A stretch of 52,278 nt of DNA from Ktedonobacteraceae bacterium (GTDB lineage: Bacteria > Chloroflexota > Ktedonobacteria > Ktedonobacterales > Ktedonobacteraceae): NCBI GenBank assembly GCA_014896635.1, contig JADBKA010000002.1, forward strand, positions 1 to 52,278, written 5' to 3'. The notes under the pieces are model-generated. The model did no database searches and had not been told where the DNA came from. It saw nothing but the letters and a program-made list of their open reading frames with translations. The position numbers and the translations under genes are program-made. Shown piece by piece: positions 35,301 to 44,891 of the stretch. Position 1 is the stretch's first letter. Every line of letters starts with the position of its first letter.

Positions 35301-36232
35301 AGTCGTACATCGCTACTGAGAAAGAGATCGCGCAATGATTGCGTGTCGATAAAGCGGTTCAGCCCCTCGTCGTCACAGAAACAGAGATAGGTTTGCGGCC
35401 TGACGCGACTCAGCGATGCTCCACACTCGCTACACTTACGCGCGCTCGCATTATTCATCGTCTCACAGCCATCAACAGGACAGAGGCGGCCATAGGTACC
35501 GTGACCATCGAAATGAACGACATAGCATGGGATCAGGGTATTGCTATCATCCAGCACACCGGCTCCACCATAAGAATTGAGGTAGCGCACGAGTTGATCA
35601 AACGTCGGCGGCTCCAGGCGGTCCAGAAATACCTGTCCGTTCTCGACTAAAGGAGCCAGGGCCTGCTCCAAAGCCTCATAACTGCGCTCCGTCTCCAGAG
35701 GTGGACAGTCAGCGGGTGAGGCACCGATATAGAGTACGCGCATCGGCAAATGTATGGGTAATTCACATCCTCCTGGGGCATCAGGTTGCAGCAGCGCACG
35801 GCTCAGCGTGAAAATACCCGATACGAGCAGAAAATGATCGCCATTATGCAATATTTCCCAGGGATAACGGGCGAATTCATCACAGCCCGGCCCAAAACTC
35901 AATATCAGCGCAACGGTGCCGCGCCGCCTGAGTGTACGCTGCACGACGCTGCGCAATAGCGCCTGCACTGATTGCTCGGAAGCATCGCCTCTTTCCATTG
36001 TGGTAACTCTTCCGCCACACAACGCCAGAAAGAGCTGCTGTCCAATCTCGCGCAGTTCGTGATCATCCAGTTCCAGGTTATTCAGCTTTTTTAAAAGCAG
36101 ATTCAATTGTTTTGGAGTATAAGGAGGAACAAAACTGCCACTTACTGTCCGCCCTGACCAGCTCTCCTTCACGCGAACCTCAAACGAGCCATTCTCGCGG
36201 CTCTGGAATAAGAGATGCAATGTTTCTCCCAT
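32363..36232 (-). CDS. CHAT protease - STAND NTPase - TPR protein
   Basis: A 1,289-residue multidomain protein. The CHAT (caspase-like) domain, about 1-410, has the candidate catalytic His in VVHFDGHG (H240/H244) and Cys C317 in VFSACETA. Between them lies an apparent zinc ribbon, C251-x4-C256 with C267-x2-C270. A STAND/NB-ARC-type ATPase follows, with Walker A LTGPPGIGKSAL (K491), Walker B LLLLDSFEE (D570) and TSRSNPE. From about 850 to the end there are roughly ten TPRs (for example YAEALALAMELDMPAERC). Such proteins use the repeats to sense a trigger, the NTPase to oligomerise and the protease to act. The start is the ATG at 36232, just before the first CHAT strand; a TTG at 36319 would add 29 residues. 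Confidence 0.88.
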   Translation of the reverse strand: MGETLHLLFQSRENGSFEVRVKESWSGRTVSGSFVPPYTPKQLNLLLKKLNNLELDDHELREIGQQLFLALCGGRVTTMERGDASEQSVQALLRSVVQRTLRRRGTVALILSFGPGCDEFARYPWEILHNGDHFLLVSGIFTLSRALLQPDAPGGCELPIHLPMRVLYIGASPADCPPLETERSYEALEQALAPLVENGQVFLDRLEPPTFDQLVRYLNSYGGAGVLDDSNTLIPCYVVHFDGHGTYGRLCPVDGCETMNNASARKCSECGASLSRVRPQTYLCFCDDEGLNRFIDTQSLRDLFLSSDVRLAVFSACETALLAGEDSQRRRSRTAVDATLATALVTAQVPAVVAMPFSLQDDLSPIFMHHFYESLAEGRTLEEALSRARQALLPTQQRSWFIPVLYRHVTEGQENPVPLLAKDNEPEEGGHPLAHLGATANFIGREHELRDLDELFSAATTGRQSQESAGRLKLRSGTHLFALTGPPGIGKSALAFEAVRRSKGRFPGGIIGVSLQHGKSFGDALLEIMHHVHLSTKMNAVADAGHRSRLVLAALRSLASRELPCLLLLDSFEEVTDRDELESWLHFLCSLPAEVVVLVTSRSNPETMMVLEGLNCRWYEYRVGKMQNEDLMHLFTELASASGLDQQIHLDEPEQQAILREICALLDGYPLGAELIFGTARSIDGRLYRPEATTRSLEEVRDELRNTPLAGILAVLEVSYRRLTPQARLLLAYLAAFKLPFSREQIVLLLDSEKRSEQRPACQECAQETLQLLIENWRAARDELVQASFMQFDGRVYTIHPQVRHFALSHLPREARCRVHRVAAAYYYGLPQPGPEEWFAAFEHLESAGEMHDLQEAVRVAVRASWALNGRGYGAELQAVLRRAAGHASRLNDKTGEGQIQCCLGALLRQTGQIAEAEACLRSSLAFHRQNNEQRYAGWALYELAMLLREEGNFAEAGAYAQEALELFREASDANGETWMQLVLGEVKRGYGACYEALGHFELALTSFRALHDREGWATALRDRGTIFQMLGQSTRALSDYDEALYLFNELGIRAGQAWILADKGGMYASLGRLEEAEKLCNEAIAIFREQGIRRGEAYTLWIMGNIMYEQQNLEAAREHYEGASSLFSTVGDRVEGARVLNSLGALALQEGEYLEAKEQHEQAQVIAREQGARPVMACALRGLGDVARVLHRFSEAERFYAEALALAMELDMPAERCAVLRRLGSLYLLQQKHLEALNYWTQALALDQRVQHPARQRLQEHVSTLVAQQNLEQEYARLCEQHGVARAV

Positions 36233-36407
36233 GCAGACAACATCTTTCAGACAGAAGCGGGAATGTAGCCAACTTCCCTGCCGGAATTGCGGGGCCCCAG
36301 CCTCTTTCTTTTTCCTCAAAAAGATTTATTGGTTTATACCAGTATATCATAGAACTGAGGTATAAGAAGAGGGTGAAAAGGGGCTTCTGGGAAGAAGCGG
36401 GGCGAAA

Positions 36408-37730
<1,323 letters not shown>

Positions 37731-37873
37731 CTACGGGTTACGATTTTTCAGTTCACGGTGCAGTGAAGTATAACACAATTCGCCGGCGACTGTCCTCTCT
37801 CCCCGTGCTGAGACAGAATTTTTCAGTTTTTGAGAAAAGCGGGAGCCAGGGGCTGCAAGCCTCTGGACGCCGT

Positions 37874-39205
37874 TCACACCAGCTCTTTGAGCAACTCCAT
37901 ATTCGATGGCGCCGGTTTCGCGTCGGTAATCAATCGCGCACCGCGTTGAAACGTGAGGTATCCCCATATCCATTGGATCATCACCACGATCCGATTACGG
38001 AAACCGATCAGGTAAAAGATGTGGACTACCAGCCAGAGGAGCCAGCCTATCAGACCGGAGAAGCGCAACCATCCCAGGTCAGCAATACCGAAGGAGCGCC
38101 CGATTGTCGCCAGGTTCCCTTTGTTCACATAACGGAAAGGCTTGATTTCGCCATCGTACCCGCTCACTCGCTGCCTGATCACCGAAGCCACATAACGGCC
38201 CTGCTGCATAGCGACAGGCGCCACACCAGGCAAAGGCTTACCGTCTTGCATTGCACTGGCAGTGTCACCGATGACAAAGACATTGGAGTGTCCAGGGAGC
38301 GAGAGATCCTGGTTGACCTTTACACGCCCGGCGCGATCCGTTTCGGCCTTCAGCCAGCGTCCTGCCGGTGAAGCGGTAACGCCAGCGGTCCAGATGACAT
38401 TTTTCGTCTCCAGGCGCTTCCCCCCTATCACCACACCGTCGGCATCAATATGTTCAACCGGCGCGCCCGTCCTGACTTCCACTCCCAGACGATTGAGCGC
38501 CTTACGCGCCCTGTTTGCCAGTTCTTCTGGAAAAGCCTGTAGAATTCTGGGCATCGCCTCAACCAGGATAATGCGTGTTGAACGAGGATTGATATGCCTG
38601 AAGTCGCTCGCCAGAGCTGCCCGTGCCAGCTCGGCAATGGCGCCCGCCATCTCGACACCAGTTGGGCCACCCCCCACCAGCACAAACGTCAGCAAGGCTG
38701 CAATTCGCTCAGGATCGCTCTCTATCTCGGCAGCCTCAAAAGCCGTCAGCACTTTGCGCCGGATTGATGTCGCATCGACAATTGACTTGAGGCCGGGCGC
38801 ATAGGGTTCCCATTCATCGTGTCCGAAGTAGCTATGCTTCGCTCCTGTTGCAATCACCAGGTAATCATACGGCAGCGCCCGTCCTCGTGTCACTACTCGT
38901 TGATTTTGTAAATCAACATCCGTCACCTCTTCCATCAACACCTGAGTATTCTTCTGCTTTCGCAATATATGCCTGATTGGCGCGGAAATGTCAGCAGGAG
39001 AAAGACCTGCCGTCGCCACCTGGTAGAGCAGCGGCTGGAACAGGTGATGGTTACTGCGATCTATCACTGTCACGTCTACGGGTGCGCCGGCGAGCGATTT
39101 CGCGGCTCGTATTCCGCCGAATCCGCCCCCGACAATAATGACGTGGGGCCTTTTCTCAGAAGAGGCAGGGATCTGCTTCTCTTCTTTCTGATTGAGCAGA
39201 TTCAT
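37874..39205 (-). CDS. Type II NADH dehydrogenase (NDH-2 family FAD oxidoreductase)
   Basis: A 443-residue single-subunit, non-proton-pumping NADH:quinone oxidoreductase at the cytoplasmic face of the membrane. The FAD-binding site is VIIVGGGFGGIRAAKSL near residue 23, with HHLFQPLLYQVATAGL as the family marker. The NADH-binding motif is VLVGGGPTGVEMAGAIAEL (about 160), and VFVIGDTASAMQ binds FAD. The C-terminal 60 residues have hydrophobic or amphipathic segments (VVHIFYLIGF, VVMIQWIWGYLTF) that anchor the enzyme. The ATG at 39205 follows AGGGACAC. It is 161 bp from the downstream obg gene and may share its transcript. Confidence 0.92.
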   Translation of the reverse strand: MNLLNQKEEKQIPASSEKRPHVIIVGGGFGGIRAAKSLAGAPVDVTVIDRSNHHLFQPLLYQVATAGLSPADISAPIRHILRKQKNTQVLMEEVTDVDLQNQRVVTRGRALPYDYLVIATGAKHSYFGHDEWEPYAPGLKSIVDATSIRRKVLTAFEAAEIESDPERIAALLTFVLVGGGPTGVEMAGAIAELARAALASDFRHINPRSTRIILVEAMPRILQAFPEELANRARKALNRLGVEVRTGAPVEHIDADGVVIGGKRLETKNVIWTAGVTASPAGRWLKAETDRAGRVKVNQDLSLPGHSNVFVIGDTASAMQDGKPLPGVAPVAMQQGRYVASVIRQRVSGYDGEIKPFRYVNKGNLATIGRSFGIADLGWLRFSGLIGWLLWLVVHIFYLIGFRNRIVVMIQWIWGYLTFQRGARLITDAKPAPSNMELLKELV

Positions 39206-39661
39206 TGTGTCCCTCTCTCTCTCGCCTCATAAAAGACGATTCTTGTGTTTTTTGCTTCTCTATAAAATAGTAACACTGGCGATCATCTCCCGTCATCCCT
39301 GATAACAGGCGCGAGAAAGGGGAGGTCTGGAGGGAATAAAAACCCACACGGCTTAGTTCTTATTCGTAGATTACCGGGTAGCGGCCAGCCGGGGTTTTAT
39401 GGTATCATCAACAAGGAATGATGAGTTATAACAGCAGCTCTCCTGGTAGAATTGGAGAAAAGAAAAACGCCGAATATGGTCTTTACTTCTCACAAAACAG
39501 TGAGAATCTGAGCCAGTTTTCCTCCATTTTGGCGTGCTATTTCCCCCCTCTGATTCGTATTTTCATATAAAAAAACAGACAGAAAAGGAAGTTCAAGCCA
39601 GTCAGAAAACTGAACAAAACCGAGTTCTCTCCTGGCATAGCACAAAGGTAGGAATGGGTCT
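39206..39661. other. Divergent intergenic region, 456 bp
   Basis: This gap holds the promoters of the minus-strand NDH-2 gene and the plus-strand GT4 gene. I see no coding sequence. The second half carries a nested stem structure (39467-39535) in the leader of the GT4 gene. CCGG...CCGG segments near 39380-39397 could also pair. No -35/-10 pair was convincing by eye. Confidence 0.6.
39467..39535 (+). promoter_or_regulatory. Nested stem-loop in the leader of the TreT-like gene
   Basis: ACGCC (39467-39471) pairs with GGCGT (39531-39535), ATGG (39476-39479) with CCAT (39524-39527), and inside them TTCTCAC-AAAACA-GTGAGAA (39487-39506) is a perfect 7-bp hairpin. The set ends 126 bases before the GTG start and could be a regulatory RNA fold; no known riboswitch motif is recognised. 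Confidence 0.4.
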
Positions 39662-41653
39662 GTGAAGAATTCACTTTATTCTCGTTTCCTTACAAATATA
39701 CATTTGCCGGTGCGGAAAGCGTGGAGGGGAATGACCTTCTTACTGCGCGGTCTTCTTTCCTCAAAGAAGTTTTTGCTCACCACCAGCACTGTCAATGCAG
39801 TCAGGCAGCTTGATCCGGCATTGCTCGCCGGAATCATAGACATCTACACACGGGAGGACAAGGATGTGAGCAACCTGGCGCCCTCACCAACTTATGCCGC
39901 CTTCCATCTGGATGGCAATACGCTCCGTATTGCCAGAACGCACAGTGCAGAAGTTACTGTGCATACCAAAGACGCTCAGGAGAAAGACGCAGTCGATGCA
40001 GCACTGGAATGGCTAAGACAAAACGCTCAGGAAGGCAACCTGCAATTTCTTACTGTCGCGTATCGTGAAGATGAGAGACTGCGCAATTTGCTCTCGCGTC
40101 TCTGGCTAGAAGAGGATATTGTGCCGTATGCCGTCAGAGCGGGGGATAGCGCATATGATCTCCCACTGGAGCAACTGGTCAGAGCTGCCAGTTCGCGTTT
40201 TGACGAGCAGCATATTGCACGCATCCAGGTCACGCCAGACCGCGAAGTGCAGGTGTCTGACCTCGTTACTCTTGAGGACTACCGGCACATTACACCGCCG
40301 CAGGACTTTGCTCGCCTGCAAGAGCTGGCGCAGGCTTTGCAGGGGAAAAAGCTGGTCTTCATCAATGCCACGCCCCAGGGTGGCGGCGTCGCCCTGGCTC
40401 GTCATGGGCTGATCAGACTGCTGCGGCTGCTCGGTGTTGATGCCCACTGGCATGTCTTGCTGCCCAGCCAGGAGGCATTTCGCGTTACCAAGTTCAAGTT
40501 CCATAATGTGTTACAGGCTGTTGCCGGTCCCGATGTGGTCCTGACGGAAGAGGACCGCGCCATTTACGAAGCCTGGATCAAAGAGAATGCGACCGTTCTG
40601 GAGCCGGTGTTTACTCAGGCCGATGTGATCATTATTGATGACGAACAGCCCGCTGGACTTATTCCTTACATCAAACAGGCCAATGCTGGCGCAAAGATCA
40701 TTTATCGCTCTCATATCCAGGTTGTTGCCAGCCTGGCAAGCACACCGGACACACCACAATATATCACCTGGCAGTACCTGTGGCAGTTTATCCAGCATGC
40801 GGATCTCTTTATCAGCCATCCGGTGCGCACCTTTATTCCTGAGGGCATACCAGCGCAAAAAATCTGCTATATGCCGCCTCCGACCGATCCGCTGGACGGC
40901 CTGAACAAGCCGCTCACAGAGGAACAGATGTCTGCCTACCTGAAGCTCTTTGACACGCTGCTCCAGCAGCAGGGGCAGACACCACTCGATAGACAGCGGC
41001 CCTATATTGTACAGATTGCGCGCTTCGATCCCTCCAAAGGCATTCCTGACGTGCTTGAGGCATACCGTCGGTTGCGCATCAAGCTAGAAGCCAGGCGTAA
41101 GCCGATTCCTCAACTGATCATCGCGGGCGTTGGCTCCATTGACGACCCTGACGGCATACCCGTCTACAGTCTGATCAGGCATCTGCTGACTACAGAGCGT
41201 TATGCCTCCTTTGCAGAGGATATCAAAGTTGCACGCTTGCCGCATGTTGACCAGCTTCTCAACACACTGGTGCGCAAGAGCTACATCGTTCTCCAGCTCT
41301 CGATTAAAGAGGGATTTGAGGTCAAGGTGACGGAAGCCCTGATGAAAGGCAAACCTGTTATCGCCTATAGAACCGGTGGTATTCCACTGCAAATCCAGCA
41401 TGGCGTGACCGGCTACCTGGTTGATCCCGGCGAGATCGCGCAGGTCGCTCACCATCTCTATACCTTGCTCACTGATTCTCAACGCTATGAGCGGATGAGC
41501 AAAGCGGCAGCCGAACTGGCGAACAGGGATTACCTGACAGTGGGAAGCGCCATCTGCTGGCTCTACCTTGCACAGCAACTTGCTGGCGGTGCGAAGCTGG
41601 AAGGCAATTACCAATGGGTCAAAGCATTGGCAATGGGAGTAAACCAGCAATAG
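39662..41653 (+). CDS. GT4 glycosyltransferase, trehalose synthase (TreT)-like, with N-terminal extension
   Basis: A 663-residue protein. The C-terminal ~430 residues match GT4 enzymes of the trehalose glycosyltransferring synthase type, which join NDP-glucose and glucose. Marks are LVFINATPQGGGVALARHGL (about 229-248), VTKFKFHNVLQ, IIYRSHIQV, IVQIARFDPSKGIPDVLEAY and the donor-site EGFEVKVTEAL, with GGIPLQIQHGVTGYLV near the end. The first ~220 residues are an unassigned extension of mixed helices and strands, longer than in usual TreT. The GTG at 39662 follows AGGTAGGA by eight bases. The acceptor, and whether it truly makes trehalose, are not proven. A hairpin follows at 41679-41702. Confidence 0.82.
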   Translation: MKNSLYSRFLTNIHLPVRKAWRGMTFLLRGLLSSKKFLLTTSTVNAVRQLDPALLAGIIDIYTREDKDVSNLAPSPTYAAFHLDGNTLRIARTHSAEVTVHTKDAQEKDAVDAALEWLRQNAQEGNLQFLTVAYREDERLRNLLSRLWLEEDIVPYAVRAGDSAYDLPLEQLVRAASSRFDEQHIARIQVTPDREVQVSDLVTLEDYRHITPPQDFARLQELAQALQGKKLVFINATPQGGGVALARHGLIRLLRLLGVDAHWHVLLPSQEAFRVTKFKFHNVLQAVAGPDVVLTEEDRAIYEAWIKENATVLEPVFTQADVIIIDDEQPAGLIPYIKQANAGAKIIYRSHIQVVASLASTPDTPQYITWQYLWQFIQHADLFISHPVRTFIPEGIPAQKICYMPPPTDPLDGLNKPLTEEQMSAYLKLFDTLLQQQGQTPLDRQRPYIVQIARFDPSKGIPDVLEAYRRLRIKLEARRKPIPQLIIAGVGSIDDPDGIPVYSLIRHLLTTERYASFAEDIKVARLPHVDQLLNTLVRKSYIVLQLSIKEGFEVKVTEALMKGKPVIAYRTGGIPLQIQHGVTGYLVDPGEIAQVAHHLYTLLTDSQRYERMSKAAAELANRDYLTVGSAICWLYLAQQLAGGAKLEGNYQWVKALAMGVNQQ

Positions 41654-41678
41654 CAATCTGACTGATGACTGATCGAAC

Positions 41679-41702
41679 GGGGAGGCTCAGGAGGGCCTCC
41701 CC
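41679..41702. terminator. Hairpin between convergent GT4 and rhomboid genes
   Basis: GGGGAGGC (41679-41686) and GCCTCCCC (41695-41702) form a perfect 8-bp stem with an eight-base loop, between two convergent genes only 71 bp apart. It is GC-rich but lacks a strong U-run on either strand; it is likely a shared terminator. Confidence 0.65.
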
Positions 41703-41724
41703 GATCAAATAAAATCCGTTAAGC

Positions 41725-42498
41725 TCACCTTTGCCAGAGCGTTGTGTTAGGATGGCGCGGAAAGTAAGGATAGCTGATGGGAGCCGGGGGCCGTAGCTGT
41801 TCCCGCAACAGCCAGGTGATGACCAGCCCGGTGACAAAGCCCCCCACATGCGCGAAGTAACCCACGCCTCCCATGCCCTGTTGCACATCCGCCAGGGCAG
41901 TCACTCCATTAAACAGTTGCAGCAAGAACCACAGGCCGATTAACGCCAGCGCCGGCACTGTGACAATAGTAAAGAAGACAAAGATGAAGATGACCGTTTT
42001 TACCCTCGCCCAGGGGAAGAGTACCAGGTACGATGCCAGCACGCCTGCAATAGCTCCGCTGGCGCCCAGGCTCGGAATCTTCGATCCCGGATCAACCGCT
42101 ACCTGTGCAATGCCGGCGATCAGTCCGCATAGCAGATAAAAGACCAGATACCAGAAATGTCCCATACGATCCTCTACATTATCACCAAAGATGTAGAGGA
42201 ATAGCATGTTGCCCCCGATATGCAGCCAGCCGGCATGCAGAAACATTGAAGTGATGAGCGTGAGATAAACCGGCTCCGGCGTATGGAACGGCAAGGACTG
42301 CCCGCCCTGTACCAGTGATGTCTGCGGCACACCGCCTACCAGCGCCACCGGCACGACGGCATAGGCAAACATGAACACCGGGGCAGCCGGCCCCAGCGAG
42401 ACCTGGTAGAGAAAGACAGCAACATTTATTGCAATCAATGCCCAGGTCATCCAGGGCATGCGTCGCCTCGGGCCTGGGTAATCTTTCAGTGGTATCAT
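41725..42498 (-). CDS. Rhomboid family intramembrane serine protease
   Basis: A 257-residue membrane protease with six to seven helices. The active-site Ser is in SLGASGAIAGVLASY and the catalytic His in YFAHVGGFVTG. The oxyanion and loop region HIGGNMLFLYIFGDNVEDRMG is the classical rhomboid HxxxN pattern. It cleaves transmembrane substrates near the outer face of the membrane; the substrate is unknown. The N-terminal ~18 residues (MIPLKDYPGPRRR) are cytosolic, as in the short bacterial group with the MIPLKD start. The ATG at 42498 has GAGGAG eight bases upstream. It lies 193 bp downstream of galK on the same strand and could be at the end of that transcript. Confidence 0.92.
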   Translation of the reverse strand: MIPLKDYPGPRRRMPWMTWALIAINVAVFLYQVSLGPAAPVFMFAYAVVPVALVGGVPQTSLVQGGQSLPFHTPEPVYLTLITSMFLHAGWLHIGGNMLFLYIFGDNVEDRMGHFWYLVFYLLCGLIAGIAQVAVDPGSKIPSLGASGAIAGVLASYLVLFPWARVKTVIFIFVFFTIVTVPALALIGLWFLLQLFNGVTALADVQQGMGGVGYFAHVGGFVTGLVITWLLREQLRPPAPISYPYFPRHPNTTLWQR

Positions 42499-42691
42499 GA
42501 CATATGCTCCTCAGGCTATGGCGCGTGCCATTAAACATTCCACTCTCTTTCATCGAAGGAGCGTGGGTATGACCTTACCTTGCGATATGAGAACTATGGC
42601 CTGACGGCAATAGTTCCTCTGGTAAGGAGACGTTCCAGACGCTCAGAACGATACGACAAATTGCGCTACACACTCCCTGGTTCTGTTTCAT

Positions 42692-43966
42692 CTATCCTGC
42701 GACGCTCTGGCCGGGGCCGGCGGCGGCACGACAGATATCAATGCTCGCCTGGCGTCCGGTCTGTGCCGCATACTGCTGCTCTACAGCTAGTTTAAGCGCA
42801 TCAATTGCCTCATTCCGCACAAGATTTACTGTACAACCGCCAAAGCCGCCGCCCATCATCCGCGCACCCAGCACACCTGGCACGCGACGCGCAATCTCGA
42901 CCAGCGTATCCAGCTCAAGGCAGCTTACCTCGTACTCATCGCGCAGACCGGCATGTCCCTGCCAGAGAACCGCTCCGACAGCTTCTATCTCTCCCTGTTC
43001 CAGTAATCGCACCACCTGAAGCACACGCTCGTTCTCGGCAATCACATAGCCTGCGCGCCTGCGCAGCACGGGCGGGAGTACATGTTGATAACGTATAAAC
43101 TGTTCAGGCGTGATATCGCGCAAGGCGCGGATATCCTGCGGAGGCAGGATATCCGCTCCCTGAGCCAGCATCGCCTCTTTCAGCAGGCTGACCGCTTCCT
43201 CGCACTGCTGACGTCGCTCATTATAAGCAGACGAGGTCAATTCGCGCCTCACGCCGGTGTCAATGACCAGCAAAGAATACACCGGAGCATCAAAAGGCAG
43301 ATAGCGATACTCAAGCGAGCGACAATCGAGCAGAACAGCTTTGCCGGGACGGCCCAGGACGGAGGCGGCCTGGTCAAGGATGCCGGAGCGCAGGCCGGTG
43401 GCGCGATGCTCGGCTTTCTGGCAGAGAGCCGCCACCTGCATCGGCGTGAACACCGCCTGCTCAGAACCAATAGTCAGAGCACCATCTGAAAATAATGCGA
43501 ATGCCTGCGCAGCATCTACTTCCAGCGCCGCCGATGAACTCATGCCGCCCCCCAGCGGCACGTCCCCATCTACTACAGCGTCGAAGCCCTGCAACGAGAG
43601 ACCTGTTCCTGCCAGTTCCGCCGCCACACCCAGAATGTAGCGTGTCCAGCGCGGCAATGACTCTCGTTGCCGCTCAAACGAAGCCGGCAATCCTTCCAGG
43701 GTAAACTGCGCGAGCTCGCTAAAATGCACCGACCAGAGGCGCACCAGCCGGTCAGCCCGCCGACGCCCGGCAAAAGCCGCGACACGATCAATTGCCAGTG
43801 GCAGGACAAAGCCATCATTATAATCCGTATGCTCGCCAATAAGATTGACACGGCCCGGCGCCCAAGCCACGCCGGGCGGTCCGGCATACCCAGTGTTATC
43901 ATGAAACACAAGGGGAAACTGTGTCAGCGCCTGCTGTGGCGCAGGCAACAACGGTATTTGTTCCAT
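42692..43966 (-). CDS. galK: Galactokinase
   Basis: A 424-residue GHMP kinase that phosphorylates galactose at C1 with ATP, the first step of the Leloir pathway. The GalK signature APGRVNLIGEHTDYNDGF (about 36-53), the ATP-binding GGGMSSSAALEVDAA and the C-terminal MMGGGFGGCTVNLV motif are all visible. The ATG at 43966 shares its A with the TGA stop of galT (a TGATG overlap), so translation is coupled; AAGGAA lies eight bases before. A GTG one codon earlier is possible. It is the third gene of the unknown-galT-galK operon. No galE or mutarotase is in the window. Confidence 0.96.
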   Translation of the reverse strand: MEQIPLLPAPQQALTQFPLVFHDNTGYAGPPGVAWAPGRVNLIGEHTDYNDGFVLPLAIDRVAAFAGRRRADRLVRLWSVHFSELAQFTLEGLPASFERQRESLPRWTRYILGVAAELAGTGLSLQGFDAVVDGDVPLGGGMSSSAALEVDAAQAFALFSDGALTIGSEQAVFTPMQVAALCQKAEHRATGLRSGILDQAASVLGRPGKAVLLDCRSLEYRYLPFDAPVYSLLVIDTGVRRELTSSAYNERRQQCEEAVSLLKEAMLAQGADILPPQDIRALRDITPEQFIRYQHVLPPVLRRRAGYVIAENERVLQVVRLLEQGEIEAVGAVLWQGHAGLRDEYEVSCLELDTLVEIARRVPGVLGARMMGGGFGGCTVNLVRNEAIDALKLAVEQQYAAQTGRQASIDICRAAAGPGQSVAG

Positions 43967-44874
43967 CACACTTTTTCCTTCTGGATCGTTTCTCGCAGCT
44001 CTCGTGCCTTTTGCAACGGCGAGGAATCATTAGTCCATAGCCCCCATAGCGCCTCTGATGAGGCTGCATATTTTAATTTGCCGGGCGCACGTCCAATGGC
44101 CTGGATCTCAACATGCAAGTGGAAGCGCCGGTCAGCGAGCTGGTGCAGGCCAAGCAAATAAGGCATGGGCGCCATAGTGCCATCAAAGAGCGCGTTGTAG
44201 CCACGAATCACCATGAGCAAAAGGACTGCGAGATCGCGCAACTCGTCATCCTGCATCAGATCAAGGCTGGCCGCATGGCGGCGTGGATAGAGATGCGTTT
44301 CATAAGGATAGCGCACATATGGCGGTAAAAAAGCCTGCCAGGTGGTAGTGGCCGCTACCTGGAAATCGCTCTCGCTCAACTCTTCACGCACGCGGCAGAA
44401 AGGACATCCTCGTCCGGCAGCTTCCTCCAGTTCGACGGCCTCCATTTCACGCTCCAACGCCGGTGGGACAATCGAGACGCCATACACCTGTCCATGCGGG
44501 TGAAACTGTGTCTGTCCGATGGCCGTGCCGCTGTTCTCAAAGATCATCACTGCCGGGTAACGCTTAGAAAGATCACGGTAGAGATCACGCCAGAGGCGTG
44601 TCACGGCATATACCTCGTCCTCGCTTAATTGTGTAAACGTGCGGTCATGATCGCGGCTGTAGATGACCACATATGCCTCACCGACCGGCGGCAGCAGCGG
44701 GGGAAAATCGTTTGGATGCAGCCATACCTGCGTTTCAGGGTCAATACGCCTTTCAGTTATATCAGCACAGAAAGGACATGATACTGTTCCTTCGCGGCGG
44801 CTCATACGGTGAGGTGCATTGACCAGGTACTGACGCAAAATCGGGTTCCAGATTAAAGATGTTTTTTGCTGCAT
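43966..44874 (-). CDS. galT: Galactose-1-phosphate uridylyltransferase
   Basis: A 302-residue nucleotidyltransferase of the HIT superfamily that exchanges UMP between UDP-glucose and galactose-1-phosphate. The active-site histidine motif is FHPHGQVYG (near 132), preceded by FENSGTAIGQTQ. Early CPFC and later CPFCRV pairs are probable metal ligands, and a final FHLHVEIQAIGRAPGKLKY supplies the second domain. It is a little shorter than the E. coli enzyme (about 348), as in many Gram-positive and actinobacterial homologues. The ATG at 44874 is preceded by AAGGAAAA with a spacing of about 11. It overlaps galK by one base and lies 17 bp after the unknown gene at 44892-45461. Confidence 0.95.
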   Translation of the reverse strand: MQQKTSLIWNPILRQYLVNAPHRMSRREGTVSCPFCADITERRIDPETQVWLHPNDFPPLLPPVGEAYVVIYSRDHDRTFTQLSEDEVYAVTRLWRDLYRDLSKRYPAVMIFENSGTAIGQTQFHPHGQVYGVSIVPPALEREMEAVELEEAAGRGCPFCRVREELSESDFQVAATTTWQAFLPPYVRYPYETHLYPRRHAASLDLMQDDELRDLAVLLLMVIRGYNALFDGTMAPMPYLLGLHQLADRRFHLHVEIQAIGRAPGKLKYAASSEALWGLWTNDSSPLQKARELRETIQKEKV

Positions 44875-44891
44875 ACTTACAATTTTCCTTT

